From Pollutimonas sp963706785 (lineage in GTDB: Bacteria; Pseudomonadota; Gammaproteobacteria; Burkholderiales; Burkholderiaceae_B): 64,000 nt of DNA. Under the pieces are notes generated by a model that saw nothing but the letters and a program-made list of their open reading frames with translations, was not told the DNA's origin and did no database searches. The position numbers were made by a program, and so were the translations under genes. The DNA lies in contig CAVPNJ010000002.1 in NCBI GenBank assembly GCA_963706785.1, forward strand, positions 682,001 to 746,000, given 5' to 3'. Shown piece after piece: positions 34,350-42,244 of the stretch (position 1 is the stretch's first letter; each line of letters begins with the position of its first letter).

Positions 34350-34694
34350 TCAAAGAATCTCTTCCACGACGGTAGCCGGTCTGCACAGGCGCGTCCCCTT
34401 ATCTGTTACTACAAAGGGCCGATTCATGAGGATGGGGTGTTCTGCCATTGCATCGAGCAACTGGTCATCTGTTACCGCCGAATCATCGAGTTCAAGTTCC
34501 ACATATAAGGCTTCTTTGCTACGTATGGCTTCGCGAACTGAAAGTCCGGCATCATGGATTAGCCGGGCAAGGGAATCTCGTGACAGAGGAGTCTTCAGGT
34601 ATTCAATAACCTTGACTTGGACGCCACGGTCTTGCAAGATTTGCAACGTAGTGCGCGAGGTGCCGCAACGCGGATTATGATAGATCGTAGTCAT
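34350..34694 (-). CDS. arsC: glutaredoxin-dependent arsenate reductase ArsC
   Basis: A 114-residue ArsC. IYHNPRCGTSRTTLQILQ carries the catalytic Cys10, and Arg59, Arg93 and Arg106 correspond to the three arginines of the E. coli active site (Arg60, Arg94, Arg107), seen in REAIRSKEALY and LMNRPFVVTDKGTRLCRP. It reduces arsenate to arsenite with glutathione and glutaredoxin. No arsR, arsB or arsH lies next to it; arsB is about 11 kb away. The divergent neighbour is the peroxiredoxin gene. Confidence 0.9.
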   Translation of the reverse strand: MTTIYHNPRCGTSRTTLQILQDRGVQVKVIEYLKTPLSRDSLARLIHDAGLSVREAIRSKEALYVELELDDSAVTDDQLLDAMAEHPILMNRPFVVTDKGTRLCRPATVVEEIL

Positions 34695-34760
34695 TGCAAT
34701 AAGTCATATTTTTAGAAGACTTAACATCTTAGCCTACTCAATTGTGCTCCGGGAGCCATC

Positions 34761-35318
34761 ATGAAGTTAATTCGATCAGTTGCTGCAGCATCAGGTGCTC
34801 TACTGGTAATGGCAAGCACCGTTTCGACAAACGCCAGTGCCCAGTTAAAGCCAGGAGCGCAGGCGCCTGACTTTACTCTTGAAGCCACGCTTGCGGGCAA
34901 CGCATACCCGTTCTCATTGGGCGAAGCATTAAAGAAGGGCCCGGTTGTTCTGTATTTTTATCCGGCCGCCTTCACCAAGGACTGTACTATCGAGGCACAT
35001 GACTTTGCCGAGGCAACGGATGAATACAAGCAGTACGGGGCCACCGTGCTGGGGGTATCGGCCGACAATCTGGATAAGCTGAAAGAGTTTTCGGTCAGTG
35101 CCTGTAGAAGCAAGTTTGCCGTGGGGGCCGACCCAGACGCAAAAGTTATAAGGGCATACGATGCCAAAATGGCTTTTATGCCCAATATGGCCAACCGCGT
35201 GTCTTACGTAATCACCCCCGACCACAAGGTCTATTACGAATACAGCAGCATGAACCCCGACGATCACGTTGCCAATACCATGGCCGCAGTCAAAAAGTGG
35301 GCTGCAATGGTAAAGTAA
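34761..35318 (+). CDS. exported peroxiredoxin (AhpC/TSA-type)
   Basis: A 185-residue protein with a signal peptide ending in NASAQ. LKPGAQAPDFTLEATLAGNA leads into the peroxidatic site YFYPAAFTKDCTIEAHDFAE, which has the Pro68/Thr72/Cys75 pattern, followed by YGATVLGVSADNLDKLKEFS and a second Cys at 114 (SACRSKF) that could resolve the sulfenic acid. The arrangement resembles BCP/PrxQ-like enzymes, but periplasmic. GGGAG lies 5 bases before the ATG. It heads a run with glutathione peroxidase and a GST gene. Confidence 0.87.
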   Translation: MKLIRSVAAASGALLVMASTVSTNASAQLKPGAQAPDFTLEATLAGNAYPFSLGEALKKGPVVLYFYPAAFTKDCTIEAHDFAEATDEYKQYGATVLGVSADNLDKLKEFSVSACRSKFAVGADPDAKVIRAYDAKMAFMPNMANRVSYVITPDHKVYYEYSSMNPDDHVANTMAAVKKWAAMVK

Positions 35319-35351
35319 GTCTCATCGTCGGCCCTAATTAACGTAAACCTC

Positions 35352-35843
35352 ATGACCTCCTTCTTCTCTTTTTCCGCCCGGGCACTCAATGGTGAAAGCA
35401 TAGATCTGTCAAGGTTTAAGGGTCAGGTGCTTTTGGTGGTCAATGTGGCGTCAGAGTGCGGCTTTACTCCACAGTACCACGACCTCGAAGCCTTATATCG
35501 GGAATACGGCGAGCGCGGTTTTGCCGTGCTGGGTTTCCCCTGTAACCAGTTCGGAAAGCAAGAGCCGGGCAGCGCCGAACAGATCGCTGATTTCTGTAGT
35601 CGCGACTATGGCGTTACTTTTCCAATGTTTGAAAAAATCGACGTCAACGGTTCTAAGGCGCATCCCTTATTTGTCTGGCTGAAAAGCGAAAAGGCCGGAT
35701 TATTGGGTAGCCAGAATATCAAATGGAATTTCACTAAATTTTTGCTTGGCCGCGATGGCCAGGTACTGCAGCGTTATGGCTCAATCACAAAACCTCAAGC
35801 ATTGCGAAGCGACATCGAACGAGCGTTAGCATCCCAGGCCTGA
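35352..35843 (+). CDS. glutathione peroxidase-family protein
   Basis: A 163-residue enzyme. LLVVNVASECGFTPQYHDLE has the active Cys36, GFPCNQFGKQEPGSAEQIAD has Gln70, and IKWNFTKFLLGRDGQVLQRY has the conserved Trp-Asn-Phe-Thr-Lys-Phe; together these are the catalytic set of the Cys-type glutathione peroxidases such as BtuE. Cys82 could serve as a resolving thiol, which in this group usually means thioredoxin is the reductant. No signal peptide, so cytoplasmic. It lies 33 bases after the peroxiredoxin stop on the same strand. Confidence 0.9.
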   Translation: MTSFFSFSARALNGESIDLSRFKGQVLLVVNVASECGFTPQYHDLEALYREYGERGFAVLGFPCNQFGKQEPGSAEQIADFCSRDYGVTFPMFEKIDVNGSKAHPLFVWLKSEKAGLLGSQNIKWNFTKFLLGRDGQVLQRYGSITKPQALRSDIERALASQA

Positions 35844-35873
35844 GCTTTCCAGCATAAACGAACAAGGACCACA

Positions 35874-36572
35874 ATGATTGACTTACATTACTGGACAACT
35901 CCCAACGGGCACAAGGTCACTCTGTTTTTAGAAGAAACCGGCTTGCCCTATAAGATTTTTCCGGTAAATATCGGTAAAGGCGAACAGTTCAAATCCGAAT
36001 TCTTGAAAATTGCTCCTAACAATCGTATTCCGGCCATCGTCGATCATGCTCCTGCGGATGGCGGCAAGCCCGTTTCAGTCTTCGAGTCCGGAGCCATACT
36101 GCTTTACTTAGCCGACAAAACCGGTGAATTTATTTCGCCTACTTTACGCGGCAGGGTACAGGTATTGCAATGGCTATTCTGGCAAATGGGTGGGCTTGGA
36201 CCTATGGCTGGGCAAAATCATCACTTCAATACATATGCCCTCGAAAAAATTCCGTACGCCATTGATCGATACGTCCGCGAAACGGCCCGTTTGTACGGCG
36301 TGCTGGATCATCACCTGGCAGACCGGGACTTCATCGCAGACGATTACTCTATCGCCGACATGGCGTGCTATCCATGGATCGTCCCGCACGCACGGCAGGA
36401 ACAGGATCTGAATGACTTCCCGAACCTGCAACGGTGGTTCGAAACGATCAGGGCCCGCCCGGCCACGCAACGCGCCTACGAACTGGCGGCAGAAATCAAT
36501 AGCACCCCGTCAGTTCACGACGAGGCTTCACGGAAAATTCTTTTCGGCCAGGATGCCTCCACCGTTAAATAA
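35874..36572 (+). CDS. yfcG: YfcG-type glutathione S-transferase / disulfide reductase
   Basis: A 232-residue GST of the Nu class. The N-terminal thioredoxin domain reads MIDLHYWTTPNGHKVTLFLE then LPYKIFPVNIGKGEQFKSEF, IAPNNRIPAIVDHAPADGGK and FESGAILLYLADKTGEF, nearly the same pattern as E. coli YfcG, whose Thr-Pro-Asn-Gly replaces the catalytic Cys or Tyr and which acts as a glutathione-dependent disulfide reductase. The C-terminal helical domain has QWLFWQMGGLGPMAGQNHHF. It sits 30 bases after the glutathione peroxidase gene and 2 bases before the lipoprotein gene. Confidence 0.88.
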   Translation: MIDLHYWTTPNGHKVTLFLEETGLPYKIFPVNIGKGEQFKSEFLKIAPNNRIPAIVDHAPADGGKPVSVFESGAILLYLADKTGEFISPTLRGRVQVLQWLFWQMGGLGPMAGQNHHFNTYALEKIPYAIDRYVRETARLYGVLDHHLADRDFIADDYSIADMACYPWIVPHARQEQDLNDFPNLQRWFETIRARPATQRAYELAAEINSTPSVHDEASRKILFGQDASTVK

Positions 36573-36574
36573 GC

Positions 36575-37375
36575 ATGATGAAACCTTCGATTCGACAACT
36601 GCGTCTGGCGCTGATTACCGGTTCCTTTGGCCTGCTCGCAGCATGTGCCAGCGGCCCTTCGCCGAATATTTCACTGATCCCTGCCGAGACCGCAGAACAG
36701 ACCAGCAAAGAGGGTCTGTTTACACAGGCAGTTAAATGGGAGCATAAGAAACCAGGCTGCAGTGGGGAATGCCCTACCTTAAAGCTTGACTCTGTTGTTT
36801 TTCCGGGCATAGAAAGACTGACACAATTGGTCGATCACGCTTTAGCTGTCATGACCGGCGTCGGTAATAGCGGAATGCCGCCATATGACACGATCGCCGA
36901 GTACGAGCAGTACTTCTGGAAGACGGCCGCTCCGCGCGACTCCGTGTTGCTGGCTGCCAAGACTCGCTACCGAAACAAAAACCTGACGGTGGTGGAATTG
37001 AACACCTGGCAATACTTTACCGGTTCGGCCCACGGAATTTCCGCTACGCAATTTCTGAACTGGGATAACGCGTCAGGCAAAGTGCTTGGTTTAGCGAACG
37101 TTCTGCAGCCTGGAAAAACAGATGCTTATGTTGCAGCGCTTAAATCGGTACATAGTCAGTGGCTGGCCGCCAACCCCGACGCCCAGCGCGATCCGCAAGC
37201 CTACGCGCGTGTATGGCCGTTCCAAGTAAGCAATAACTTCGGCTTTTCAGATCAGGGATTGATCGTTAAATACGATTCTTATCAAATTGCACCGTATTCG
37301 TCAGGCCAACCCGAGCTGCTAATTCCTTACACCGCCCTACAAGATATCTTGCGACCGGAATACTTGCCAACTTGA
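36575..37375 (+). CDS. DUF3298/RsiV-like lipoprotein
   Basis: A 266-residue protein starting with a lipoprotein signal, SFGLLAACASGPSPN, where Cys24 would be lipidated (LLAAC lipobox). The mature part has LDSVVFPGIERLTQLVDHAL, a region with NTWQYFTGSAHGISATQFLN, typical of DUF4163/DUF3298 (PdaC/RsiV-like) folds, then LANVLQPGK and QGLIVKYDSYQIAPYSSGQP. RsiV homologues bind lysozyme or peptidoglycan fragments in Gram-positives; here the ligand is unknown. Two bases separate it from the yfcG stop, so they are co-transcribed. Confidence 0.8.
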   Translation: MMKPSIRQLRLALITGSFGLLAACASGPSPNISLIPAETAEQTSKEGLFTQAVKWEHKKPGCSGECPTLKLDSVVFPGIERLTQLVDHALAVMTGVGNSGMPPYDTIAEYEQYFWKTAAPRDSVLLAAKTRYRNKNLTVVELNTWQYFTGSAHGISATQFLNWDNASGKVLGLANVLQPGKTDAYVAALKSVHSQWLAANPDAQRDPQAYARVWPFQVSNNFGFSDQGLIVKYDSYQIAPYSSGQPELLIPYTALQDILRPEYLPT

Positions 37376-37454
37376 TCCGGCCCGTCTATGCACAAGCATT
37401 TCCTGGGGCCGTCCTCGTTTGCCGTGTCCAGCCTTCGAAGGCCAACCGTACTTA

Positions 37455-38378
37455 TTACCGAGCCTGTTTGTCGTTGAAACGGTCCAGGTCGAAATAAGGT
37501 GAAGCCTTCGATCCATTGGTCGACGGGGTCGTAACTGCCCCTGGTTTTGTGGTTTTCGGGGGGGTGGAAGCGCCCGCATCCAGATCGGTAAGGTCGACTG
37601 CCTTGATATCTGTCGTACCTGGCGTCTGGCTACCGCCTTGCGAAGCGCCACCGGCCCGGTCTGTGGGACTTGCCGTTCCGGCGCTGTTCTGCTGTCGGAG
37701 AGCGGCTCGCTGCTTCAACACTTTGTCTGTCAATGCATCCAGCTTCGCCGCGAGCGCCTCATGTTTATTGTTGCGTGCCCAATCGGCAGCATCCAGCTTC
37801 TGCAAATTTTGTGTTGTGACCTCGGCACCGTGCTTCAGCAATAACTGCACCATAGCTTCGTTCCCAGAATGCGCAGCCATCATCAAAGCTGTAGTGCCAT
37901 CCGGGGCCGGTGCATCGATGATGGCTTTATTGGCGATAAGCATTTTAGCCGTGTCGACTTTGCCGGTCGATGCCGCATATTGTAGTGGCGTCCATCCCAA
38001 GCGATTAACCATGGCCCCTCGGCGAATTAAATCCTGAGCCCGTTTTGTCTGCCCAAGCACCGCCAAATACATCAAAGGCGTTTCGCGATTGATATTGATG
38101 GCATTCAATGAAGTCTTGCGGTTTGCCGCCAATACATCGTAAACGTTCCAGGCCCCGTCGCGGATTGCCTGCATGATGGCGGGTTGCCCCTTGGAGCTAA
38201 GCTCGTTCGGATCGGCTCCTTGCGCCAGCATGGTCTTCACGTTTGGTGCGCGATCGTTTGCAATATGGACCCACCAGCTTGAGGGATTGGCCGCATAGGA
38301 GGCTACCGAGAGTAGCACCGCCGCGCAACCGAGGCCTAGGCGGCTGAGCCTGGATAAAGAATAGAAAAGACTTTTCAT
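37455..38378 (-). CDS. exported ankyrin-repeat protein
   Basis: A 307-residue protein with a signal peptide ending ASYAANP and then about five ankyrin repeats (residues about 35-190): NDRAPNVKTMLAQGADPNEL, INRETPLMYLAVLGQTKRAQ, LGWTPLQYAASTGKVDTAKM and DGTTALMMAAHSGNEAMVQL are clear units. The last 110 residues are low-complexity, rich in Ser, Thr, Gly and Pro. In Bordetella relatives such a gene lies beside tatD. It is separated from tatD by an AT-rich repeat region. Binding partner unknown. Confidence 0.82.
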   Translation of the reverse strand: MKSLFYSLSRLSRLGLGCAAVLLSVASYAANPSSWWVHIANDRAPNVKTMLAQGADPNELSSKGQPAIMQAIRDGAWNVYDVLAANRKTSLNAININRETPLMYLAVLGQTKRAQDLIRRGAMVNRLGWTPLQYAASTGKVDTAKMLIANKAIIDAPAPDGTTALMMAAHSGNEAMVQLLLKHGAEVTTQNLQKLDAADWARNNKHEALAAKLDALTDKVLKQRAALRQQNSAGTASPTDRAGGASQGGSQTPGTTDIKAVDLTDLDAGASTPPKTTKPGAVTTPSTNGSKASPYFDLDRFNDKQAR

Positions 38379-38433
38379 AGCGGGCCCGGAAATGTAAGTG
38401 ACCGATAAATTCTGCGAGTGAACCGATCCAAGA

Positions 38434-38530
38434 AACCACTTTAAATAATTTAGTTTAACTAGATCGCTAGCTAGAATTCACTTTAAACAAACCACTCTAA
38501 AGAATTTACTTTAAATAAGGTGGTTTAACT
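38434..38530. repeat. AT-rich spacer with imperfect direct repeats and a hairpin
   Basis: The motif ACTTTAAATAA-N4-GTTTAACT (23 bases) occurs at 38438-38460 and again at 38508-38530, differing in the middle four bases; a partial third copy (CACTTTAAACAA) lies between. AAACCAC at 38489-38495 can pair with GTGGTTT at 38520-38526. Three CTAG tetramers cluster nearby. The second repeat reaches the tatD stop codon. Confidence 0.7.
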
Positions 38531-39300
38531 TATCTGTTTATCTTGCTGAAAAGATTGAAGAAATTCTCGGTTGAGTGTCGTGCTACGGTAGCGACTGGGA
38601 TGCCACGCAACTCGGCGATTTTCTCAGCCACATGCATTACGTACGAAGGGTCATTGGTCTTTCCCCGATGCGGAACTGGCGCCAGATAGGGCGAATCAGT
38701 TTCAATAAGCAGGCGATCAAGGGGCAGTTTTTTGGCGAGTTCGTGGAGCTCTTCCGCCTTTTTAAAGGTGACGATTCCAGATAACGAGATATAAAAATTC
38801 AGATCCATGGCCGCCTGAGCGACTTCCCATGACTCCGTGAAGCAGTGCATTACACCGCCAAATTCGTCTGCGCCCTCTTCTTTCATAATGCGTATGGTGT
38901 CTGCACTTGCCGAACGAGTGTGAATGATAAGGGGCAAGCCGCTTTGGCGACTGGCTCGGATGTGCGTGCGGAAACGATTTCGCTGCCATTCCAAAGGCTC
39001 GGATAAACGAAAATAATCCAGGCCGGTTTCGCCTATGGCAACCACTTTGGGTGATTCTGTCATGTCGGCCAACTGCTGGACCGTAGGCTCGGGGGTGTCT
39101 TCATAGTCCGGATGCACGCCAACTGAGGCATACAGGTGGGAATGAGGCGCGACTAGGTCCATTAGCCCTGGCCAGTTCGGGAGGTTCACGCTTACGACCA
39201 ACGCATGGCTTACCTGGTTTTTCTCCATGCGCGCAAGTATGTCGGGCAAGTTTTCGGCCAATTCGGGGAAGTCAAGGTGACAGTGAGAATCTACGTACAT
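38530..39300 (-). CDS. tatD: TatD-family metal-dependent deoxyribonuclease
   Basis: A 256-residue TIM-barrel hydrolase. MYVDSHCHLDFPELAENLPD carries the first metal ligands (HCHLD), GVHPDYEDTPEPTVQ and VAIGETGLDYFRLSEPLEWQ the next, then GVMHCFTESWEVAQAAMDLN and LLIETDSPYLAPVPHRGKTN. These are the full TatD set. It probably acts as a 3'-5' exonuclease in DNA repair or turnover. It lies downstream of holB in the tmk-holB cluster; the usual pilZ gene between holB and tatD is missing here. Confidence 0.92.
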   Translation of the reverse strand: MYVDSHCHLDFPELAENLPDILARMEKNQVSHALVVSVNLPNWPGLMDLVAPHSHLYASVGVHPDYEDTPEPTVQQLADMTESPKVVAIGETGLDYFRLSEPLEWQRNRFRTHIRASRQSGLPLIIHTRSASADTIRIMKEEGADEFGGVMHCFTESWEVAQAAMDLNFYISLSGIVTFKKAEELHELAKKLPLDRLLIETDSPYLAPVPHRGKTNDPSYVMHVAEKIAELRGIPVATVARHSTENFFNLFSKINR

Positions 39301-39343
39301 GATAAGTTGCTTATGTCGGTCGATTTAGAAACAGGCGGTGCGG

Positions 39344-39386
39344 CGCGGTACCGCGGTTACAGTGTAGCTTTTTTGGCAAAGCTACA
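39344..39386. repeat. 12-bp palindrome and 9-bp hairpin in the holB-tatD gap
   Basis: CGCGGTACCGCG at 39344-39355 is a perfect palindrome. TGTAGCTTT (39363-39371) and AAAGCTACA (39378-39386) form a perfect 9-bp stem with a 6-base loop, and its right arm includes the holB stop codon. No T-run follows on the minus strand. Confidence 0.6.
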
Positions 39387-40440
39387 TGGCCCTGCCGCAG
39401 GCGAGCACCAGCCGTTGCAAGGTTGCGTGCACCAGTAGTTTTGCATTAAGCGGGTGCGAAGCTGTGGCACGCTGCTGTGCCAGCCATTTAGCCGTGTCGG
39501 CCAGGTCGGCGAGCGATGCGTGATCGGCTGCAAGTTGCGTCTGTTTTTCCAAAGTCGGAAAATAGCGTACTGGCACGCTCGACGCCGCCAGAAGCAAATC
39601 AAGAAGGAGTCGCTGTAAATTGTCTATCCATAGTTCCGAGGGCATTTTTTCCAGTTGGTCGGCTATGGGGCCAATATCGGGGGCCCGACCGCCCGCTAGC
39701 GGAGAAATCAATTGAGACAGCCAATCGGGGCAAGGGTTAGTGCCGGATCTGGCCAATTGATCGGCCAGCAGTGGTGCACCGCCGGCAGCAGCAAGCCATT
39801 CTTCTGCCCGGCTCACTCCTTGCGCTTTCAACCAGGCCGTGCTTTCTGATTGTTCAGGCACTGGCAACGGGAATCGCCTGCAACGCGACACAAGTGTCGG
39901 AAGAAGTCGGTCGGGGGCGTCGGCCACCAATAAAAACACGGTATGTTCCGGAGGCTCTTCAAGAACCTTCAGCAGTGCATTGGCCGATATATGATTCATC
40001 GACTGAGCGGGATATAGCACCGCGACTCGCCAGCCACCCCGGTGGGTAGCGGTGTTGAACCATGAAGTCAGACCTCGTAGCTGCTCGACGCGAATGTCTT
40101 TTGATGGGGCCTTCTTGGGGGCCGGGCTTATCGTGTCGCCGTCGTCTTCGCCGGCATTTGCAGACGCGCCCTCTTCAAGGGCCACCGCTTCAGGACGTAT
40201 ACGACGCAGGTCAGGATGGTTGCCACTCGCCAGCCAAAGGCAAGCTGCGCAATGACCGCAGGCGATACCCTTTACCGGCGATTCACACAACAGGCTAGCC
40301 GCCGCAGCCAACGCAAATTGACGCTTGCCTATGCCCGGCAAACCATGAATCAGCCAGGCATGAGCGAAGCGATCACGCTTGCTTAACCAGGAAGTGGCAA
40401 GTTGCTCTTGCCACGGAAGAAATCGTGCCAGATCGCTCAT
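39382..40440 (-). CDS. holB: DNA polymerase III delta-prime subunit
   Basis: A 352-residue clamp-loader subunit. It begins with FAHAWLIHGLPGIGKRQFAL, a P-loop-like GIGKRQF, followed by the four-Cys zinc module (ESPVKGIACGHCAACLW) and then GGWRVAVLYPAQSMNHISAN with ALLKVLEEPPEHTVFLLVAD, the delta-prime/RuvB-like core. A sensor-1-like LVSRCRRFPLPVPEQ follows. The start overlaps the tmk stop by 4 bases. A stem-loop covers its stop codon. Confidence 0.92.
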   Translation of the reverse strand: MSDLARFLPWQEQLATSWLSKRDRFAHAWLIHGLPGIGKRQFALAAAASLLCESPVKGIACGHCAACLWLASGNHPDLRRIRPEAVALEEGASANAGEDDGDTISPAPKKAPSKDIRVEQLRGLTSWFNTATHRGGWRVAVLYPAQSMNHISANALLKVLEEPPEHTVFLLVADAPDRLLPTLVSRCRRFPLPVPEQSESTAWLKAQGVSRAEEWLAAAGGAPLLADQLARSGTNPCPDWLSQLISPLAGGRAPDIGPIADQLEKMPSELWIDNLQRLLLDLLLAASSVPVRYFPTLEKQTQLAADHASLADLADTAKWLAQQRATASHPLNAKLLVHATLQRLVLACGRAM

Positions 40441-41081
40441 GGCCTTACGCCGGCCTGATAGCTTTGAACCAGTTCATCTATTTGTCGCGAGATCCCGAGG
40501 CGTACGGTCTCGATGGGCAGTGTGGAATCCACGATGCGCAACCGCTCGGGAAACTTCATTGCGCGGTCATGGTAGGCACGACGGGTTCGCTCAAAGAATT
40601 CATTTCCCTCTTGTTCAAACCTGTCAAGATCCCGGCTACGCGCCAAACGTTCTCGGGCGACAGCCAGCGGCACATCGAACAACCAGGTTCGATCTGGTTG
40701 AAAATCAGCGTGAACCCATTGCTCGAGGGTGCTGATCGATTCAAATCCCAATTCGCGTCCACCGCCCTGATAAGCGTAGGTGGCGTCGGTAAACCGGTCG
40801 CAAACCACCCACGAACCGGCAGCGAGTGCCGGCTTGATGACCGTTTCGATGTGCTCGCAACGGCCCGCAAACATCAAGAGGGTTTCTGTCCGCAAGTTCA
40901 TGGGCTGTGTCAGTACCAACTGTCGCAGCTGCTCGCCTAATGCCGTACCTCCGGGTTCGCGAGTAGACACGACCGACAGGCCATGTTGCTGCAGCTGTTC
41001 GACCACCCACTTAATATGCGTGCTCTTTCCAGCCCCGTCGACACCCTCAAGGGTGATAAAACAACCTCGCTGAATCGACAT
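40437..41081 (-). CDS. tmk: thymidylate kinase
   Basis: A 214-residue dTMP kinase. GCFITLEGVDGAGKSTHIKW holds the P-loop, STREPGGTALGEQLRQLVL the DR/E motif, LMFAGRCEHIETVIKPALAA and WVVCDRFTDATYAYQGGGRE the dTMP-binding DRF/Y segment. TWLFDVPLAVARERLARSRD is the lid region. The ATG shares one base with the mltG stop (TGATG), and its own stop overlaps holB by four bases, so mltG-tmk-holB are translationally coupled. Confidence 0.94.
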   Translation of the reverse strand: MSIQRGCFITLEGVDGAGKSTHIKWVVEQLQQHGLSVVSTREPGGTALGEQLRQLVLTQPMNLRTETLLMFAGRCEHIETVIKPALAAGSWVVCDRFTDATYAYQGGGRELGFESISTLEQWVHADFQPDRTWLFDVPLAVARERLARSRDLDRFEQEGNEFFERTRRAYHDRAMKFPERLRIVDSTLPIETVRLGISRQIDELVQSYQAGVRP

Positions 41082-42091
41082 CAGTTGCCTCGCCCTAATA
41101 TATATTTAGACACTGCGCGATTATGATCGAGCAGATTCTGAGAAAACTCGCTCGTGCCGTCGCCACGCGACACAAAGTACAGAAATTTATGCTTTTCAGG
41201 ATGCAGTGCAGCCATCAGTGCGGCACGTCCCGCATTCGCGATGGGCGTAGGTGGCAGTCCACCGCGAGTGTAAGTATTCCAGGGGGTGTCGGTCTGCAGG
41301 TCTTTCTTGCGGATGCGCCCCTGATACGCCTCACCCATGCCATAGATTACCGTCGGATCGGTTTGCAAAGGCATATTCAGCCGCAGACGATTGATAAAAA
41401 CGCCCGCGACGCGATCACGGTCGGAACTAAGGCCGGTCTCTTTTTCGATGATGGATGCCAGTACCAGCGCTTCGTAAGGCGTTTTAAGTGGCAACTCTGG
41501 GTCGCGCTCGGCCCAGGCGGTATCAAGCAGCTGTTCCTGAGCATGATAAGCACGGCGCAAAATATCAAAGTCGGTGGATCCCGGATTAAAAATGTAGGTG
41601 TCCGGATAGAAAAGGCCTTCTAAACTGCTGGCAGATGAACCCAATCTGCTTAGCAATTCGTCATCGGTTAGCGTGGTCATAGTCTGGCGGACGCGAGGAT
41701 TCTCGCGCAGAGCCTGGCGAATGCGTTGGTAAGTCCAGCCCTCGATCAGGGTAATCTGGGTTTGCGACATATCGCCGTTTGCCATTCGCTCTAGCAACAG
41801 GCGCGGAGTATCGCCACGCAACGCTTCATAGGCGCCAGCCTTCAGTAATTTGTCGCGTCCGGTCAGCCGCGCCAGTATCACGAACGCGTCTTCATTAACA
41901 TGGATGCCGGATTTGTTCATTACTTGTGCTATCGAGCGTGGACGGCTGCCTGCCTCGACAATGTAGTCTACCCGTTCGCTGTCCATGGCGACCGGATGCT
42001 CTACCCAATACCAGGCGGCCGCACTGAGCCCCGCAGCAATAATAGCGGCGAACAAAAGCAGATATAAGATAAATAGTTTAAGTTTCGTCAT
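41081..42091 (-). CDS. mltG: endolytic murein transglycosylase MltG (YceG)
   Basis: A 336-residue inner-membrane lytic transglycosylase. One N-terminal membrane anchor (LFILYLLLFAAIIAAGLSAA) is followed by a LysM-like region and the YceG domain: TLIEGWTYQRIRQALRENPR, EGLFYPDTYIFNPGSTDFDI, LASIIEKETGLSSDRDRVAG with the catalytic Glu, VFINRLRLNMPLQTDPTVIY and NTYTRGGLPPTPIANAGRAA. The ATG at 42091 is used; the frame extends upstream without a site. It cuts nascent peptidoglycan strands and sets glycan length. Confidence 0.93.
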   Translation of the reverse strand: MTKLKLFILYLLLFAAIIAAGLSAAAWYWVEHPVAMDSERVDYIVEAGSRPRSIAQVMNKSGIHVNEDAFVILARLTGRDKLLKAGAYEALRGDTPRLLLERMANGDMSQTQITLIEGWTYQRIRQALRENPRVRQTMTTLTDDELLSRLGSSASSLEGLFYPDTYIFNPGSTDFDILRRAYHAQEQLLDTAWAERDPELPLKTPYEALVLASIIEKETGLSSDRDRVAGVFINRLRLNMPLQTDPTVIYGMGEAYQGRIRKKDLQTDTPWNTYTRGGLPPTPIANAGRAALMAALHPEKHKFLYFVSRGDGTSEFSQNLLDHNRAVSKYILGRGN

Positions 42092-42244
42092 TGAACCAAA
42101 GTGTAGTCCAGCAAACACGTACGTTTTACTGGGGAAAAGATCAAGCCTTGGAAATCCATGGGAATCTACAGCATGATTTCTCGAAGCCCGTTATCATAAT
42201 CGCTACCTTTGTCTATGTCTCTTGTAGCGAGTTCTGTTTTTTTC

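Noticed and set aside
29000..34700. Genomic island or integrative element around the RES/Xre pair
   Set aside because: No integrase, tRNA site, flanking direct repeats or transposase remnants were seen, so only local accessory character can be claimed.
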